A DNA stretch of 19,223 nucleotides from positions 1-19,223 of the forward strand of contig JBBQSU010000066.1 of assembly GCA_038234815.1 (NCBI GenBank). Direction: 5' to 3'. A model generated the notes under the pieces. The model searched no databases. It was not told the DNA's origin and saw only the letters and a program-made list of their open reading frames with translations. Positions 8,163 through 15,299 of this stretch are shown here, in pieces. The DNA is from JBBQSU01 sp038234815 (GTDB taxonomy: Bacteria; Planctomycetota; Phycisphaerae; Tepidisphaerales; Tepidisphaeraceae). A program made the translations under genes and the position numbers. Within the stretch, counting starts at the first letter, position 1, and each line of letters opens with the position of its first letter.

Positions 8163-8210
8163 GCCAAGTCAAAAGCAGATCGGTCCGAATGTTGACGACT
8201 CCCCAGCCGC

Positions 8211-9827
8211 TCACGGCAATTCGGAGGGTTTTTCAGTCGGGACCTTTCGGTCATTTAGGACGATCGTCCCCGCGGCGATGTCGCCAATGCGCTGCTTGAG
8301 TGGCGAGTAGAGCATCAAGATGAGCGGGGCGCCCATCAGCCAGAGGTCGGCCACGCGGATGACATTTCGCAGCAGAATCGCCCGGATGGTCGGACGGGAT
8401 CCCGTCAGGGTGGTCACGCGCAAGCGGAACAGCATCTTGCCGATGGATCGGCCAGTCAGCAGTTCCAGCAGGGTGACGTGGCCGACGTAGGCCGCGCCGG
8501 CCAGCAGGATCGGCACAAATCTCGCTGTATCGAGTTGATTAAGGGCTTCGATGCCCGAGCGGGCGACGATCACGGCAACAGTGATGAGCAGGGGCAGGGC
8601 GTCGATCAGCCCCGCGGCAAATCGTACCCCCAGCCCGGCCAGCGGAAGCTTGCCCGCCCGGGCGATCGTCTCGGCCATTGCCGGCCGTTGGCGCAGCGCG
8701 CTGAGAATCGAGAACATCAGCGCCAGCATCACCAGCGTGCCCAGGTAATTGACCAGCGGCGACTGGATCACCGGCATCGGAAGTTGCAGCACTGCGGTCT
8801 GGCCGATCGGCTGGCCGAGCAGGTCGAACTTCTGCTCCTGAACGGCCGCGCCATCGGTGAAGAGCAATCGCAGTCGTTCGCCGGCGATGGTGACAGTCCG
8901 AACTGCATTCGGTTTGATCGAGGTCGTCGTCACCAGCGGGACAATGACAGGGGGGTCGGCATCGACTTTGGCGACGCTGCCGGTGCCTTGCGTCCCGGAG
9001 AGAAACAGCAACGCCGACGACGCCCCGGAGACCAGCGAGAACTGCGCGATCGGCTCGCCAGAATTGATCGGGTGTTCATCAACCCACTGATTTTGCGCGT
9101 TAAATCGGGCCAGGTGGACACTTGCCTCCCCGTCCTGAACCGCGACGACTGCGGCGTGCGCGGCCAGCGTCATGCTGACCCGGGGCGGAAGACTGGCCGG
9201 GTCCGAAGGCTGCATCGTTTCAGGAAGCTGGCTGACGGGAATCCAATCGGATCGATCCAGCCGAACCAGCACAAGCCGCGCCGGTGACAGGGGGGCATTG
9301 GCGGTTGAAGGCCCTGCTTCCGGTCGGGTCGCGGGGTGACTTGACGGTCCGGTCGTTGCTTCTGACGAACGCGCCAGTTTGGTCAGGGCTTCAATCCCGC
9401 CGGGCACACTGGCGACGCCCCAGAACGACTTGTCGTCCCCGGCGATAGCCAGCAGTTTCCCCGCGCCGACGCGTGCGCCTTGTGTCTGGGCACTTTGCCA
9501 GACGATCAGCCAGGTGCCGTCGTCGAGCAGGGCCGCCAGTTGTTCCCCGCGACGCGTCAGGCTTTTCACCGGTGCGCTGATCAAAGCCAGGGGCTTCCAC
9601 GTTTCGCCGGCACCGGACTGCCGGGTAAAGAGGCGGGTATATCGCGCCGGCGGCTGGGCGTCGGGCACGGAGCTTGTCAGGCCGAGGTAATAGTGATCGG
9701 CACCGGAAAAGGCCACCAGGCCCGTGGGCGGCGAGGTTTGGGTATTATCCTGCGCGACCGCTGCGGGCGCGATAAAAATCCCGAAGAGCAGGAGTCCGAT
9801 CAGACGGCTAATGATCGTTCTTGGCAT
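8211..9827 (-). CDS. RDD-domain membrane protein with large N-terminal exported region
   Basis: 538 residues. It has a signal or anchor segment at 7-25 and then a region of about 330 residues of mainly short beta-strand-like repeats (for example LAALLDDGTWLIVWQ and RLRLLFTDGAAV), possibly a beta-propeller, broken by a Ser/Pro/Thr linker at about 155-180. A membrane span lies at about 360-378, and an RDD domain at about 400-525. The RDD signature residues are visible: R402 and D409 in VRFAAGLIDALPLL, GRSIGKMLFRLRV at 459-471, and QRIGDIAAGTIVL at 512-524. RDD domains are membrane modules of mostly unknown, perhaps transport-related, role. The ATG lies 20 bases inside the end of the upstream lipoprotein gene, which points to translational coupling and a shared function. 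No separate ribosome site is seen. It is the last gene of the five-gene cluster. Confidence 0.82.
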   Translation of the reverse strand: MPRTIISRLIGLLLFGIFIAPAAVAQDNTQTSPPTGLVAFSGADHYYLGLTSSVPDAQPPARYTRLFTRQSGAGETWKPLALISAPVKSLTRRGEQLAALLDDGTWLIVWQSAQTQGARVGAGKLLAIAGDDKSFWGVASVPGGIEALTKLARSSEATTGPSSHPATRPEAGPSTANAPLSPARLVLVRLDRSDWIPVSQLPETMQPSDPASLPPRVSMTLAAHAAVVAVQDGEASVHLARFNAQNQWVDEHPINSGEPIAQFSLVSGASSALLFLSGTQGTGSVAKVDADPPVIVPLVTTTSIKPNAVRTVTIAGERLRLLFTDGAAVQEQKFDLLGQPIGQTAVLQLPMPVIQSPLVNYLGTLVMLALMFSILSALRQRPAMAETIARAGKLPLAGLGVRFAAGLIDALPLLITVAVIVARSGIEALNQLDTARFVPILLAGAAYVGHVTLLELLTGRSIGKMLFRLRVTTLTGSRPTIRAILLRNVIRVADLWLMGAPLILMLYSPLKQRIGDIAAGTIVLNDRKVPTEKPSELP

Positions 9828-10713
9828 GAAGTTCGATTACATGGGAAACGCCGGGGTCGGCTGGAAATGCGAAAGACCGCTGGTTCGGCAGCCCGCCGCG
9901 GCTAATTTTCATATCACTCAACTCGAAAGACATTTTGGCGCCGGTGAGGGGAAAAAACAACCGATATTCCGTCGCAATCCGGGGCTTCGGGCCGGCCTGG
10001 CCGGTTTCGACCGGCTGGTGGTTGGACAAAAACGCCCGCAAGGTTACGCGGCCGTCGGCATCAAACAGCAGCACGCTGCGCGGCAGCTTGGTCGCCCGGT
10101 CATACCACACCTCGCGCTGGGCAACCCAGCGGTCGGTTCGCCTGACGTTCCAGACCAGCATGTAAGCGTCGGCATCGTTATTAAACCGCAACACCGGTGC
10201 CGGTTCGTGCAACAACTCCGTGTCGATCGGACCGACTCCCAGCACCGCTAAAAGCTGGTCGGGCCGGATGGGCACGTCGGCGGGGTCGAAAGTGTCGATC
10301 TGCGAATACTCACCCCACCACATCGTGTCCAATTCCGGCAAGATCGTCAGCCAGAACCGCTCGGCATTGCTGCCGATCTCGAACACCCGGCCGGCCAAGG
10401 CCTTGTTGCCGATCAATCGCAAGGACTGTGGGGACTGATACATGAGCACGCCGTCGCCATTGACGAACTCCGGGTCCTTTTTCTTATTTGGGATCGTGGC
10501 CTCAAAATAATGTCTGGCCCAAAGCGTCGGCACCCGCTGGTTATTGGCGTTGATTTCAGTAATCACCTCTGGCAGGGTGTCGGTCTTGCCGAAATACCCC
10601 CGCGGGACTTGGCCGGGTCGATCGATCGGTCCACAGCCAGCGACAAGGCCGGCGCAGAACAGCAGACACAGCCCGAGCAACCGAAGAGCGTGTTTTGGGA
10701 GACTTATGTTCAT
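9808..10713 (-). CDS. Lipoprotein, possibly LolA/LolB-like fold
   Basis: 301-residue predicted lipoprotein with a hydrophobic signal and the lipobox LVAGC (Cys27). The mature part has alternating strand-like segments such as GVLMYQSPQSLRLIG, RFWLTI, YMLVWNVRR, REVWYDRATKLPRSVLLFD and YRLFFPL. This resembles the half-barrel of LolA/LolB and related outer-membrane lipoprotein handling proteins, in which a phrase like REVWYDxxTxLP-RSVxxFD is common. That family placement is an inference from pattern only. It starts 24 bases after the upstream zinc-finger gene and ends overlapping the RDD gene by 20 bases. The natural reading is an envelope pair of one lipoprotein and one inner-membrane partner. 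A plain surface or periplasmic lipoprotein without carrier function is equally possible. Confidence 0.78.
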   Translation of the reverse strand: MNISLPKHALRLLGLCLLFCAGLVAGCGPIDRPGQVPRGYFGKTDTLPEVITEINANNQRVPTLWARHYFEATIPNKKKDPEFVNGDGVLMYQSPQSLRLIGNKALAGRVFEIGSNAERFWLTILPELDTMWWGEYSQIDTFDPADVPIRPDQLLAVLGVGPIDTELLHEPAPVLRFNNDADAYMLVWNVRRTDRWVAQREVWYDRATKLPRSVLLFDADGRVTLRAFLSNHQPVETGQAGPKPRIATEYRLFFPLTGAKMSFELSDMKISRGGLPNQRSFAFPADPGVSHVIELHAKNDH

Positions 10714-10737
10714 TGGCGGTGTGCCCGTGAAGAAGCC

Positions 10738-11262
10738 TTACAGTTCTTCGTTGAGAATTTCGCTCAGTTGCTGGCTGACTTCCGACACCTGCGCCTCATT
10801 GAGACGCGGATTGAGCATCTCCAGCTTCTGATCCTTGCCCTTAACGCGCAGCGTCCAAAGTTCGCGGTCATGTTCGAACCGCGTGCCTTCATAAACCAAC
10901 ATGCGTTTGCGCATCAGGATCAGGCCGAGGACGAACCGGAAATTGACCTTCGCAGGTTCGGTGGTGTCGGCGAGGCGTTCAAAAAGTTCGCACAGCACCT
11001 GGTCATCTACGAAGAGTTGTTTCTTCTGTTCGTGCTGCCTGCGGACGGTCTGCCAGAATCCCAGGACGTCCTTGCGGTCCAGATTCGGCCAGCAGGCCAT
11101 ACAGACGTCGAGTCGCTCAAAACCAGCCGGAATTTCCCGCAGCGCCGCCATCAACTTCTCACCCGGCGGGATCTCCTGCTGGCAGCAGAGGCAGAGCTTG
11201 CCCTGTCGGGCCACGTCATAAGTGCCCGGTTTATTCGGCTTATTGGAAGCAACTGAGGCCAT
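10738..11262 (-). CDS. Zinc-finger-like protein of unknown function
   Basis: 174-residue cytoplasmic protein. Cysteines 24 and 27 (CLCC) and 54 and 57 (CMAC) form two CxxC pairs spaced as in a treble-clef or zinc-ribbon finger, with one extra cysteine at 26. The rest is mostly helical and charged, with a Glu-rich C-terminal helix (QVSEVSQQLSEILNEEL). I do not know a named family, although similar short CxxC proteins seem widespread in planctomycetes. The preferred start is ATG at 11262, six bases after the stop of the upstream gene. A TTG directly abutting that stop (11268) would add two residues. There is no Shine-Dalgarno sequence, so coupling to the upstream gene is likely. A role in RNA or protein binding is only a guess. 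Confidence 0.75.
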   Translation of the reverse strand: MASVASNKPNKPGTYDVARQGKLCLCCQQEIPPGEKLMAALREIPAGFERLDVCMACWPNLDRKDVLGFWQTVRRQHEQKKQLFVDDQVLCELFERLADTTEPAKVNFRFVLGLILMRKRMLVYEGTRFEHDRELWTLRVKGKDQKLEMLNPRLNEAQVSEVSQQLSEILNEEL

Positions 11263-11268
11263 GGCCAA

Positions 11269-11508
11269 TCACTTTACCACAAAGAAGCGGGAGTCTGTAC
11301 CGCCGGGACCGATGGGAAAGCTGATGCGCTTTCCGCAGCGCGGGCAGGCGCCGGAATAGGATTTGCCGTCATGGGCTTCGTAGACACGGGCGTAAGTGGT
11401 GCAGCAGTCAAAGCGCACGCTTAAGAATCGACGCGGCGACCGGGCGGGGTCTTGCGCGTTGGGGGTATGCCCGGAAATGTCGAGCTTGTAATCACGCGGA
11501 TCGGTCAT
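11269..11508 (-). CDS. Small zinc-ribbon protein (79 aa)
   Basis: 79-residue soluble protein with CC at 35-36 and CPRCGK at 55-60. The two cysteine groups are about 18 residues apart, as in a minimal zinc ribbon. The C-terminal block FPIGPGGTDSRFFVVK is rich in Gly and looks highly conserved in type. I recall similar small proteins from planctomycetes but know no function. ATG at 11508 lies four bases after the stop of fchA, with GGGA about eight bases upstream, and its stop abuts the next gene. The tight packing on both sides supports it as a real gene. It has no membrane span or signal. Confidence 0.8.
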   Translation of the reverse strand: MTDPRDYKLDISGHTPNAQDPARSPRRFLSVRFDCCTTYARVYEAHDGKSYSGACPRCGKRISFPIGPGGTDSRFFVVK

Positions 11509-11512
11509 CGCA

Positions 11513-12136
11513 TCATCCCTGAGGATGGCGAGCCCAGATGCGCGGGGAAACCTGCTGCACGATTCCCGCTGCCCGGGTCAGCATCCGGCTGATGCCGGCT
11601 TCAACGTCGCGGCTGTCGCGCTCGTCGGTCAAGAGCGACAGGTTCACGCGCACGTTGTAAACCGCGCAGCGGACGGTGGCCATCGACAGATCGGCACAGA
11701 CCGCCAGGTCAGAAAGGAGGTGCGGATTGACGAAATTCAAAACCCGGTCGCAAAGCTCCAGTGATGCGACCGCGGTAGCGCACATCGCCTGCGGGACGCG
11801 CACGCAGGCCAGCACCGCCGCAGGATATTTATCCTGTCGTTCGGCCGAATCCTCGGGCAGCTTCCGCAATCGCGAAAGCAATTCATAAGCCAACTGGTCT
11901 TCGACCATCAGTGCTTGAAAAAGCGCGCGGGCACGAGTGAAGGCTTCGAGCGCGGGCGTAAGTTCCTCCAGATAGGGCTGAAGGTCTTTCTTACCGACAC
12001 TATAGTTGAGGGTCATTTCGCCCATTGATGCGGCCAACGCGCCAACCAGGGCCGCGATGCTTCCCCCGCCGGGCGTGGGCTGTTTGGCCGCAGCGGCATT
12101 CAAAAAAGATTCAATCGAGACGGTTTGATCTAACAT
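11513..12136 (-). CDS. fchA: Cyclodeaminase/cyclohydrolase family protein (FchA-like)
   Basis: 207-residue protein matching the family that includes methenyltetrahydrofolate cyclohydrolase FchA and the cyclodeaminase half of FTCD. The start is diagnostic: an SIESFLNAAAAKQPTPGGG-type segment at about 8-25 followed by SIAALVGALAASMGEMTLNYS, then long helices with VEDQLAYELL. The reaction is either 5,10-methenyl-THF to 10-formyl-THF or ring closure of formimino-THF, both in folate one-carbon metabolism. No formiminotransferase domain is attached. The sequence does not decide between the two activities, so the gene symbol is tentative. It is the first gene of a five-gene minus-strand cluster. The ATG at 12136 has no Shine-Dalgarno sequence. 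Upstream lies a perfect TTGACA box set between inverted repeats. Confidence 0.87.
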   Translation of the reverse strand: MLDQTVSIESFLNAAAAKQPTPGGGSIAALVGALAASMGEMTLNYSVGKKDLQPYLEELTPALEAFTRARALFQALMVEDQLAYELLSRLRKLPEDSAERQDKYPAAVLACVRVPQAMCATAVASLELCDRVLNFVNPHLLSDLAVCADLSMATVRCAVYNVRVNLSLLTDERDSRDVEAGISRMLTRAAGIVQQVSPRIWARHPQG

Positions 12137-12161
12137 AAAATTCTACTTTTCGATCGGCGTT

Positions 12162-12221
12162 CGTGTACCGGAATGAGTTTTCCAATACTTCAGAAATGTC
12201 AACATTCCGAACGCGCACACG
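12162..12221 (-). promoter_or_regulatory. Candidate fchA-cluster promoter flanked by inverted repeats
   Basis: On the minus strand a perfect -35 TTGACA occupies 12197-12202. The best -10 at 18 bases, ACTCAT (12173-12178), is poor. CATTCCG (12203-12209) just upstream of the -35 and CGGAATG (12169-12175) over the -10 form a 7-bp inverted repeat. An outer pair CGTGT (12162-12166) and ACACG (12217-12221) extends the symmetry. Could be an operator or a leader structure. Confidence 0.35.
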
Positions 12222-12237
12222 TCACAAACGGGTGATC

Positions 12238-12276
12238 TGGTCGGGTCACGGACTCTCTATAAGTATAGACCGACCA
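12238..12276. repeat. Nested inverted repeat between DUF429 gene and fchA
   Basis: TGGTCGG (12238-12244) and CCGACCA (12270-12276) are perfect 7-bp arms around 25 bases. Inside lies a second palindrome, CTATA-AG-TATAG (12257-12268). It is 64 bases after the DUF429 stop and could be its terminator or a regulatory site. No U-run follows. Confidence 0.4.
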
Positions 12277-12340
12277 AGCGGCCTGGCGTTAACGCGCGGG
12301 TGTTTTGTAGCCAAATTCTGAGCGATTTCAATGGCATTTA

Positions 12341-13174
12341 CTATGGGTAAATTCGGCCTTCGCGTTCGTAGCGGTCGTCGGGCGCGATGCTGGTGTCACG
12401 CCAGCCGTACCAAATGCCCACCGCGGCGATGAGGGCATCGAGCGCATCGCCACCCGGATTGCGCATCATTATTCGCTCGGCCGCAGGCTCAAAATCGACC
12501 CATGGGCGCAGGCCGTTGAGAATGCGCTTGCGCGTGTGCCGGCGAATGGTTTCGAGCGGCCCCCCGGCCGGCTGCTTATAGCGATTGTGCGGCAGGCCCA
12601 GTCGCTTCAGCGTCGATCCCGGGCAGGCCTCGGCGACGATCCTATGAGCCGAACTGACCCGGTGCGGCTGGAACGGAACGATCGCCGTCGATATGTCCCC
12701 ACTCAACGGCCGCAGTACGTCGCGCATTCCGTGAAAAGTCTGGCAGATGATTCGGTAGTGATAGCAGTCAAACGGCGTTTTGGTGAGTTTGTCGGTCACC
12801 CTGCGGATGTGCATCTCCCGACCCAGAGATCGAGCCACTTGCAGGCATTGACGCCCAAACGAATAGGCATCGCCGGACCAGGAATGGACCGCAGAAAGCT
12901 GGTCGGCCAGCCCGGCACAGGACGGCATGACCTCAATCGGCAGCGCGAAAGGAAAATCCATCCCCCAAAGCGCGCTCTTGCTGGCGGCGATCAAGCTCAC
13001 CATGTGCGCAAGCGCCCCGGCCCGCTCTGCTGTACCGGCCAAAACTTCCAGCCGATCCAGCGTTTTCAAAACCAGCCGGTCGTCAGAAAGCACCTGACAG
13101 TCCGCAATCCAGATGTTCTGCCCGGCCAGCCTGGCTCCACTGAAATCCACACCAAATACTTGACGTATCTTCAT
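12341..13174 (-). CDS. DUF429 family protein, RNase H-like fold
   Basis: 277-residue cytoplasmic protein that fits DUF429, a family predicted to have an RNase H-like nuclease fold. Family-like acidic positions are present: D10 in GVDFSGA, D73 in WGMDFPFALP, E182 in AEACPGSTLKRLG, and D243/D246 in GGDALDALIAAVG. The sequence ends with the EREGRIYP block typical of the family end. The spacing of these acidic residues would suit a two-metal site, but no nuclease activity is established here. The ATG at 13174 directly precedes the first strand and the GVDFSG motif. It is transcribed away from the membrane protein at 13302, with 127 bases between the starts, and ends about 200 bases upstream of the fchA cluster. 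Context does not suggest a function. Confidence 0.82.
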   Translation of the reverse strand: MKIRQVFGVDFSGARLAGQNIWIADCQVLSDDRLVLKTLDRLEVLAGTAERAGALAHMVSLIAASKSALWGMDFPFALPIEVMPSCAGLADQLSAVHSWSGDAYSFGRQCLQVARSLGREMHIRRVTDKLTKTPFDCYHYRIICQTFHGMRDVLRPLSGDISTAIVPFQPHRVSSAHRIVAEACPGSTLKRLGLPHNRYKQPAGGPLETIRRHTRKRILNGLRPWVDFEPAAERIMMRNPGGDALDALIAAVGIWYGWRDTSIAPDDRYEREGRIYP

Positions 13175-13254
13175 CGAATTCTTTTCCGCTCGAAGGGCTT
13201 ACTGGCTCTAACGAGCCGAGGGTAGCGGACCGCCGTCGCTGAATCGAGCGGGCC

Positions 13255-13295
13255 GCGGGTTAATTTCCCGCTGCCGTCGCCAATCGGCCGATAAT
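13255..13295 (+). promoter_or_regulatory. Start region of the membrane-protein gene: hairpin and -10 box
   Basis: GATAAT (13290-13295) ends six bases before the ATG at 13302, so transcription would begin at or beside the A of the start codon. No good -35 is present at 17 bases. That place is taken by an inverted repeat, GCGGG (13255-13259) and CCCGC (13267-13271), with seven bases between. A second small hairpin, GGCTC-TAAC-GAGCC, lies at 13204-13217. Confidence 0.4.
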
Positions 13296-13301
13296 CAGCC
13301 A

Positions 13302-14837
13302 ATGCGTCCCCCGCTTGACCGCAGACGTCTGGGCTTTGTGTTGCTCGTTGCTCTTCTGGCCAGTTTGGCCGGGGCCAAGGCGGTACTGTTCGATACGCTC
13401 GACCCGGATTGCTTCTGGCACCTGAAAGTGGCCGAGGCGATCAAAGCGCAAGGCATCGGGCCGATCGTCGATGACCTTTCGTTTTCGTCACAGCGCACGC
13501 CGTGGACACCTTATTCGTGGCTGGCCGAACTGGGCATGAAGGGCCTGTGGGATGCGGGTGGATTTCGGCTGGCGGTGGCGGTGCAGGCGTTATTGCAGGC
13601 GGGGTTCGTTGTCGGCATTGCCCTGAGCGGGATCGAACTCGGCAAGACGGCCGGGGCTGACGAGCAGCGGTGGCCGATAGTGCTGGCGTCCGCGCTGGCG
13701 GGCTATTGGTCGCTGCCGTATCTCAGTTTCCGGCCGGTCACCATGGTGCTGGTGCTTCTGGCCTGGACGGCGTGGCTGCTCCTGCGCGACCGCCGGCTGC
13801 GGCAACGGTCGGCGGGAGTCTGGCTCGTCGCTCCCGTCACGCTGCTGGCAACCAACATGCACCTGTTCGCGTTCTTCATCCCCGTTTGGGTGATGTGCCT
13901 CTTGGTTGGCGACACCATCGACTTGGCTTTGCGCCGATCGCGCGGCGTCGAAATCTCCCCCGGTCCACTACCGCAATCAACCCTTTGCCCCGTCCGATAC
14001 GCCTGGCTGTTCCTGGCCACGTCCGCGAGCTTTTTTGCCACGCCCATGCTTCGGGGAATGGTTCGCTCGATCTTGTTCTATACGCATCACGATGTCATGG
14101 TCGCCGGGCCGGTCATTGCCGAGATGCACAGCATCCTCGCCGGCAGCTATCTCAATATCGCGTTGCTCCTGGTCATCTTCGTCGGTGTTTTTCGCAGTCG
14201 GAAGCGCATGGGTACTGGGGAAATTGTCTGGCTGGTCGCCAGCACCCTTCTTTTGCTGAAACTCGGTCGATTCGCGCCCATTTTTGCCATGATCGCCTGC
14301 CCGGTATTTGCTGCGACACTGCCGGCATTATCCGATCGCGTAATGGGCAAGCCGCTGGTCTTGCTCGCCCTGACCGGGCTGCTCCTTCTGCTCATTGGCC
14401 GTGTCGGTTGGGAATTCCCCAGCCGCACCGCAACGGTGACTCAGTGGCTCAACCGGCATGGCCCGGAGGCGCCGGGCTATCCGGCAGAGAGCGCGGATTT
14501 TGTATTGGCCAACGTCTCGCCGGAGTACGGGCGAATCATCAATGAATTTACCTGGGGTGGATACCTGGAATGGCGCTTGCACCCGCGATTTCGCACGCTT
14601 TTGGACGGCCGCACGCAGGTTTTTCCGGCCGAGTTGTGGCAGATGAGTTACCTGGGCACGGAGGCCGACCATCAGCGCCTGGTCGAGCGCGCCAACGCCG
14701 ACGTGGCCATCATCCCCATCGGCAAGAGCCTTTTTCGATCCGCACTGCTGGCCCGTGGTTGGCAGAGCGTTCACCGCGACGATCGGGCCGAAGTGCTTGT
14801 GCCCCCGAAGCCCACTGCAATCGCTCCGTCAAAGTGA
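13302..14837 (+). CDS. Polytopic membrane protein, GT-C glycosyltransferase-like
   Basis: 511 residues with about eleven hydrophobic segments. The first is at about 10-30, and the last ends before a soluble tail of roughly 130 residues. After the first span comes DTLDPDCFWHLKVAEAI (31-47) and then a D-D-L-S-F-S...W...WLAEL stretch. This D-x-D-x-x-WH-L pattern in the first external loop resembles GT-C glycosyltransferases, where acidic residues there take part in catalysis. The tail has NEFTWGGYLEWRLHPRF followed by LLDGRTQVFP, a block seen in many uncharacterised bacterial membrane proteins of this type. A lipid-linked sugar transferase role is therefore an inference, not a firm call. No Shine-Dalgarno sequence precedes the ATG. 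Its last nine bases overlap the end of the opposite-strand MshEN gene. Confidence 0.8.
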   Translation: MRPPLDRRRLGFVLLVALLASLAGAKAVLFDTLDPDCFWHLKVAEAIKAQGIGPIVDDLSFSSQRTPWTPYSWLAELGMKGLWDAGGFRLAVAVQALLQAGFVVGIALSGIELGKTAGADEQRWPIVLASALAGYWSLPYLSFRPVTMVLVLLAWTAWLLLRDRRLRQRSAGVWLVAPVTLLATNMHLFAFFIPVWVMCLLVGDTIDLALRRSRGVEISPGPLPQSTLCPVRYAWLFLATSASFFATPMLRGMVRSILFYTHHDVMVAGPVIAEMHSILAGSYLNIALLLVIFVGVFRSRKRMGTGEIVWLVASTLLLLKLGRFAPIFAMIACPVFAATLPALSDRVMGKPLVLLALTGLLLLLIGRVGWEFPSRTATVTQWLNRHGPEAPGYPAESADFVLANVSPEYGRIINEFTWGGYLEWRLHPRFRTLLDGRTQVFPAELWQMSYLGTEADHQRLVERANADVAIIPIGKSLFRSALLARGWQSVHRDDRAEVLVPPKPTAIAPSK

Positions 14838-15299
14838 ATCCGCGTAGGCTGCCATGAAGCTGGGCACGGGATAGTGCTTCATGAGAAATTCCCGGAGCTG
14901 TGACCGCTCGGCGATCAGAAAGTTCACCGGCTCGTCAATCTTGCGAACGGTGAAATTGACCGCCCGAACAAGATTTTCCTTGCTGGTGGCCATATTCAGA
15001 TCGAGTTGGGCGTCGCGGTTGAGTGGCAGGGCATGAAACTGCCAGGCCTGCCGGCGATTAAGCAGCCGCAGGGCCTCGGTTTCCACCTTCTGTTCGTCCA
15101 GATCGACCACCCCGGCGGTGCGGACGTATTGCTCCACCCACGCGTCTTCCACGGCCCGGGGATTGATCCCATAAAGCCGTTCAGCCAAATCGCCAAAAGG
15201 CCTGTGCGACGTCTTCTGGACGGTGAGAATGTGCTGCACCTGTTCTTCGGTGAGCACACCCTGCTCGATCAACAATTGTCCCATCGGGATTCCACGCAC
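14829..15299 (-). CDS. Stand-alone MshEN / GspE N-terminal domain protein
   Basis: 156-residue protein that is essentially one T2SSE_N (MshEN) domain, normally the N-terminal part of the type II secretion or type IV pilus ATPases GspE/PilB/MshE. No ATPase domain follows. The first motif runs P5-Q28 (MGQLLIEQGVLTEEQ with L25 and Q28), the second P34-Q57 (G36, G44, Q57). GVVDLDEQ-EALRLLNR-LPLNRD blocks of the second half are also present, and the C-terminus ends in a helix. In MshE these motifs bind cyclic di-GMP. Here the Arg that usually begins each motif is Pro, and the second motif is degenerate, so binding may be lost. GTG at 15299 is chosen because AAAGGAGG lies six bases upstream. An ATG at 15284 is an alternative but has no such site. 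It lies 301 bases after lepA. Confidence 0.85.
   Translation of the reverse strand: MRGIPMGQLLIEQGVLTEEQVQHILTVQKTSHRPFGDLAERLYGINPRAVEDAWVEQYVRTAGVVDLDEQKVETEALRLLNRRQAWQFHALPLNRDAQLDLNMATSKENLVRAVNFTVRKIDEPVNFLIAERSQLREFLMKHYPVPSFMAAYADSL

Noticed and set aside
12140..12145. TAGAAT just before the fchA ATG as a leaderless -10 box
   Set aside because: Only three bases separate it from the ATG, so transcription would start inside the second codon and there is no other start codon nearby.
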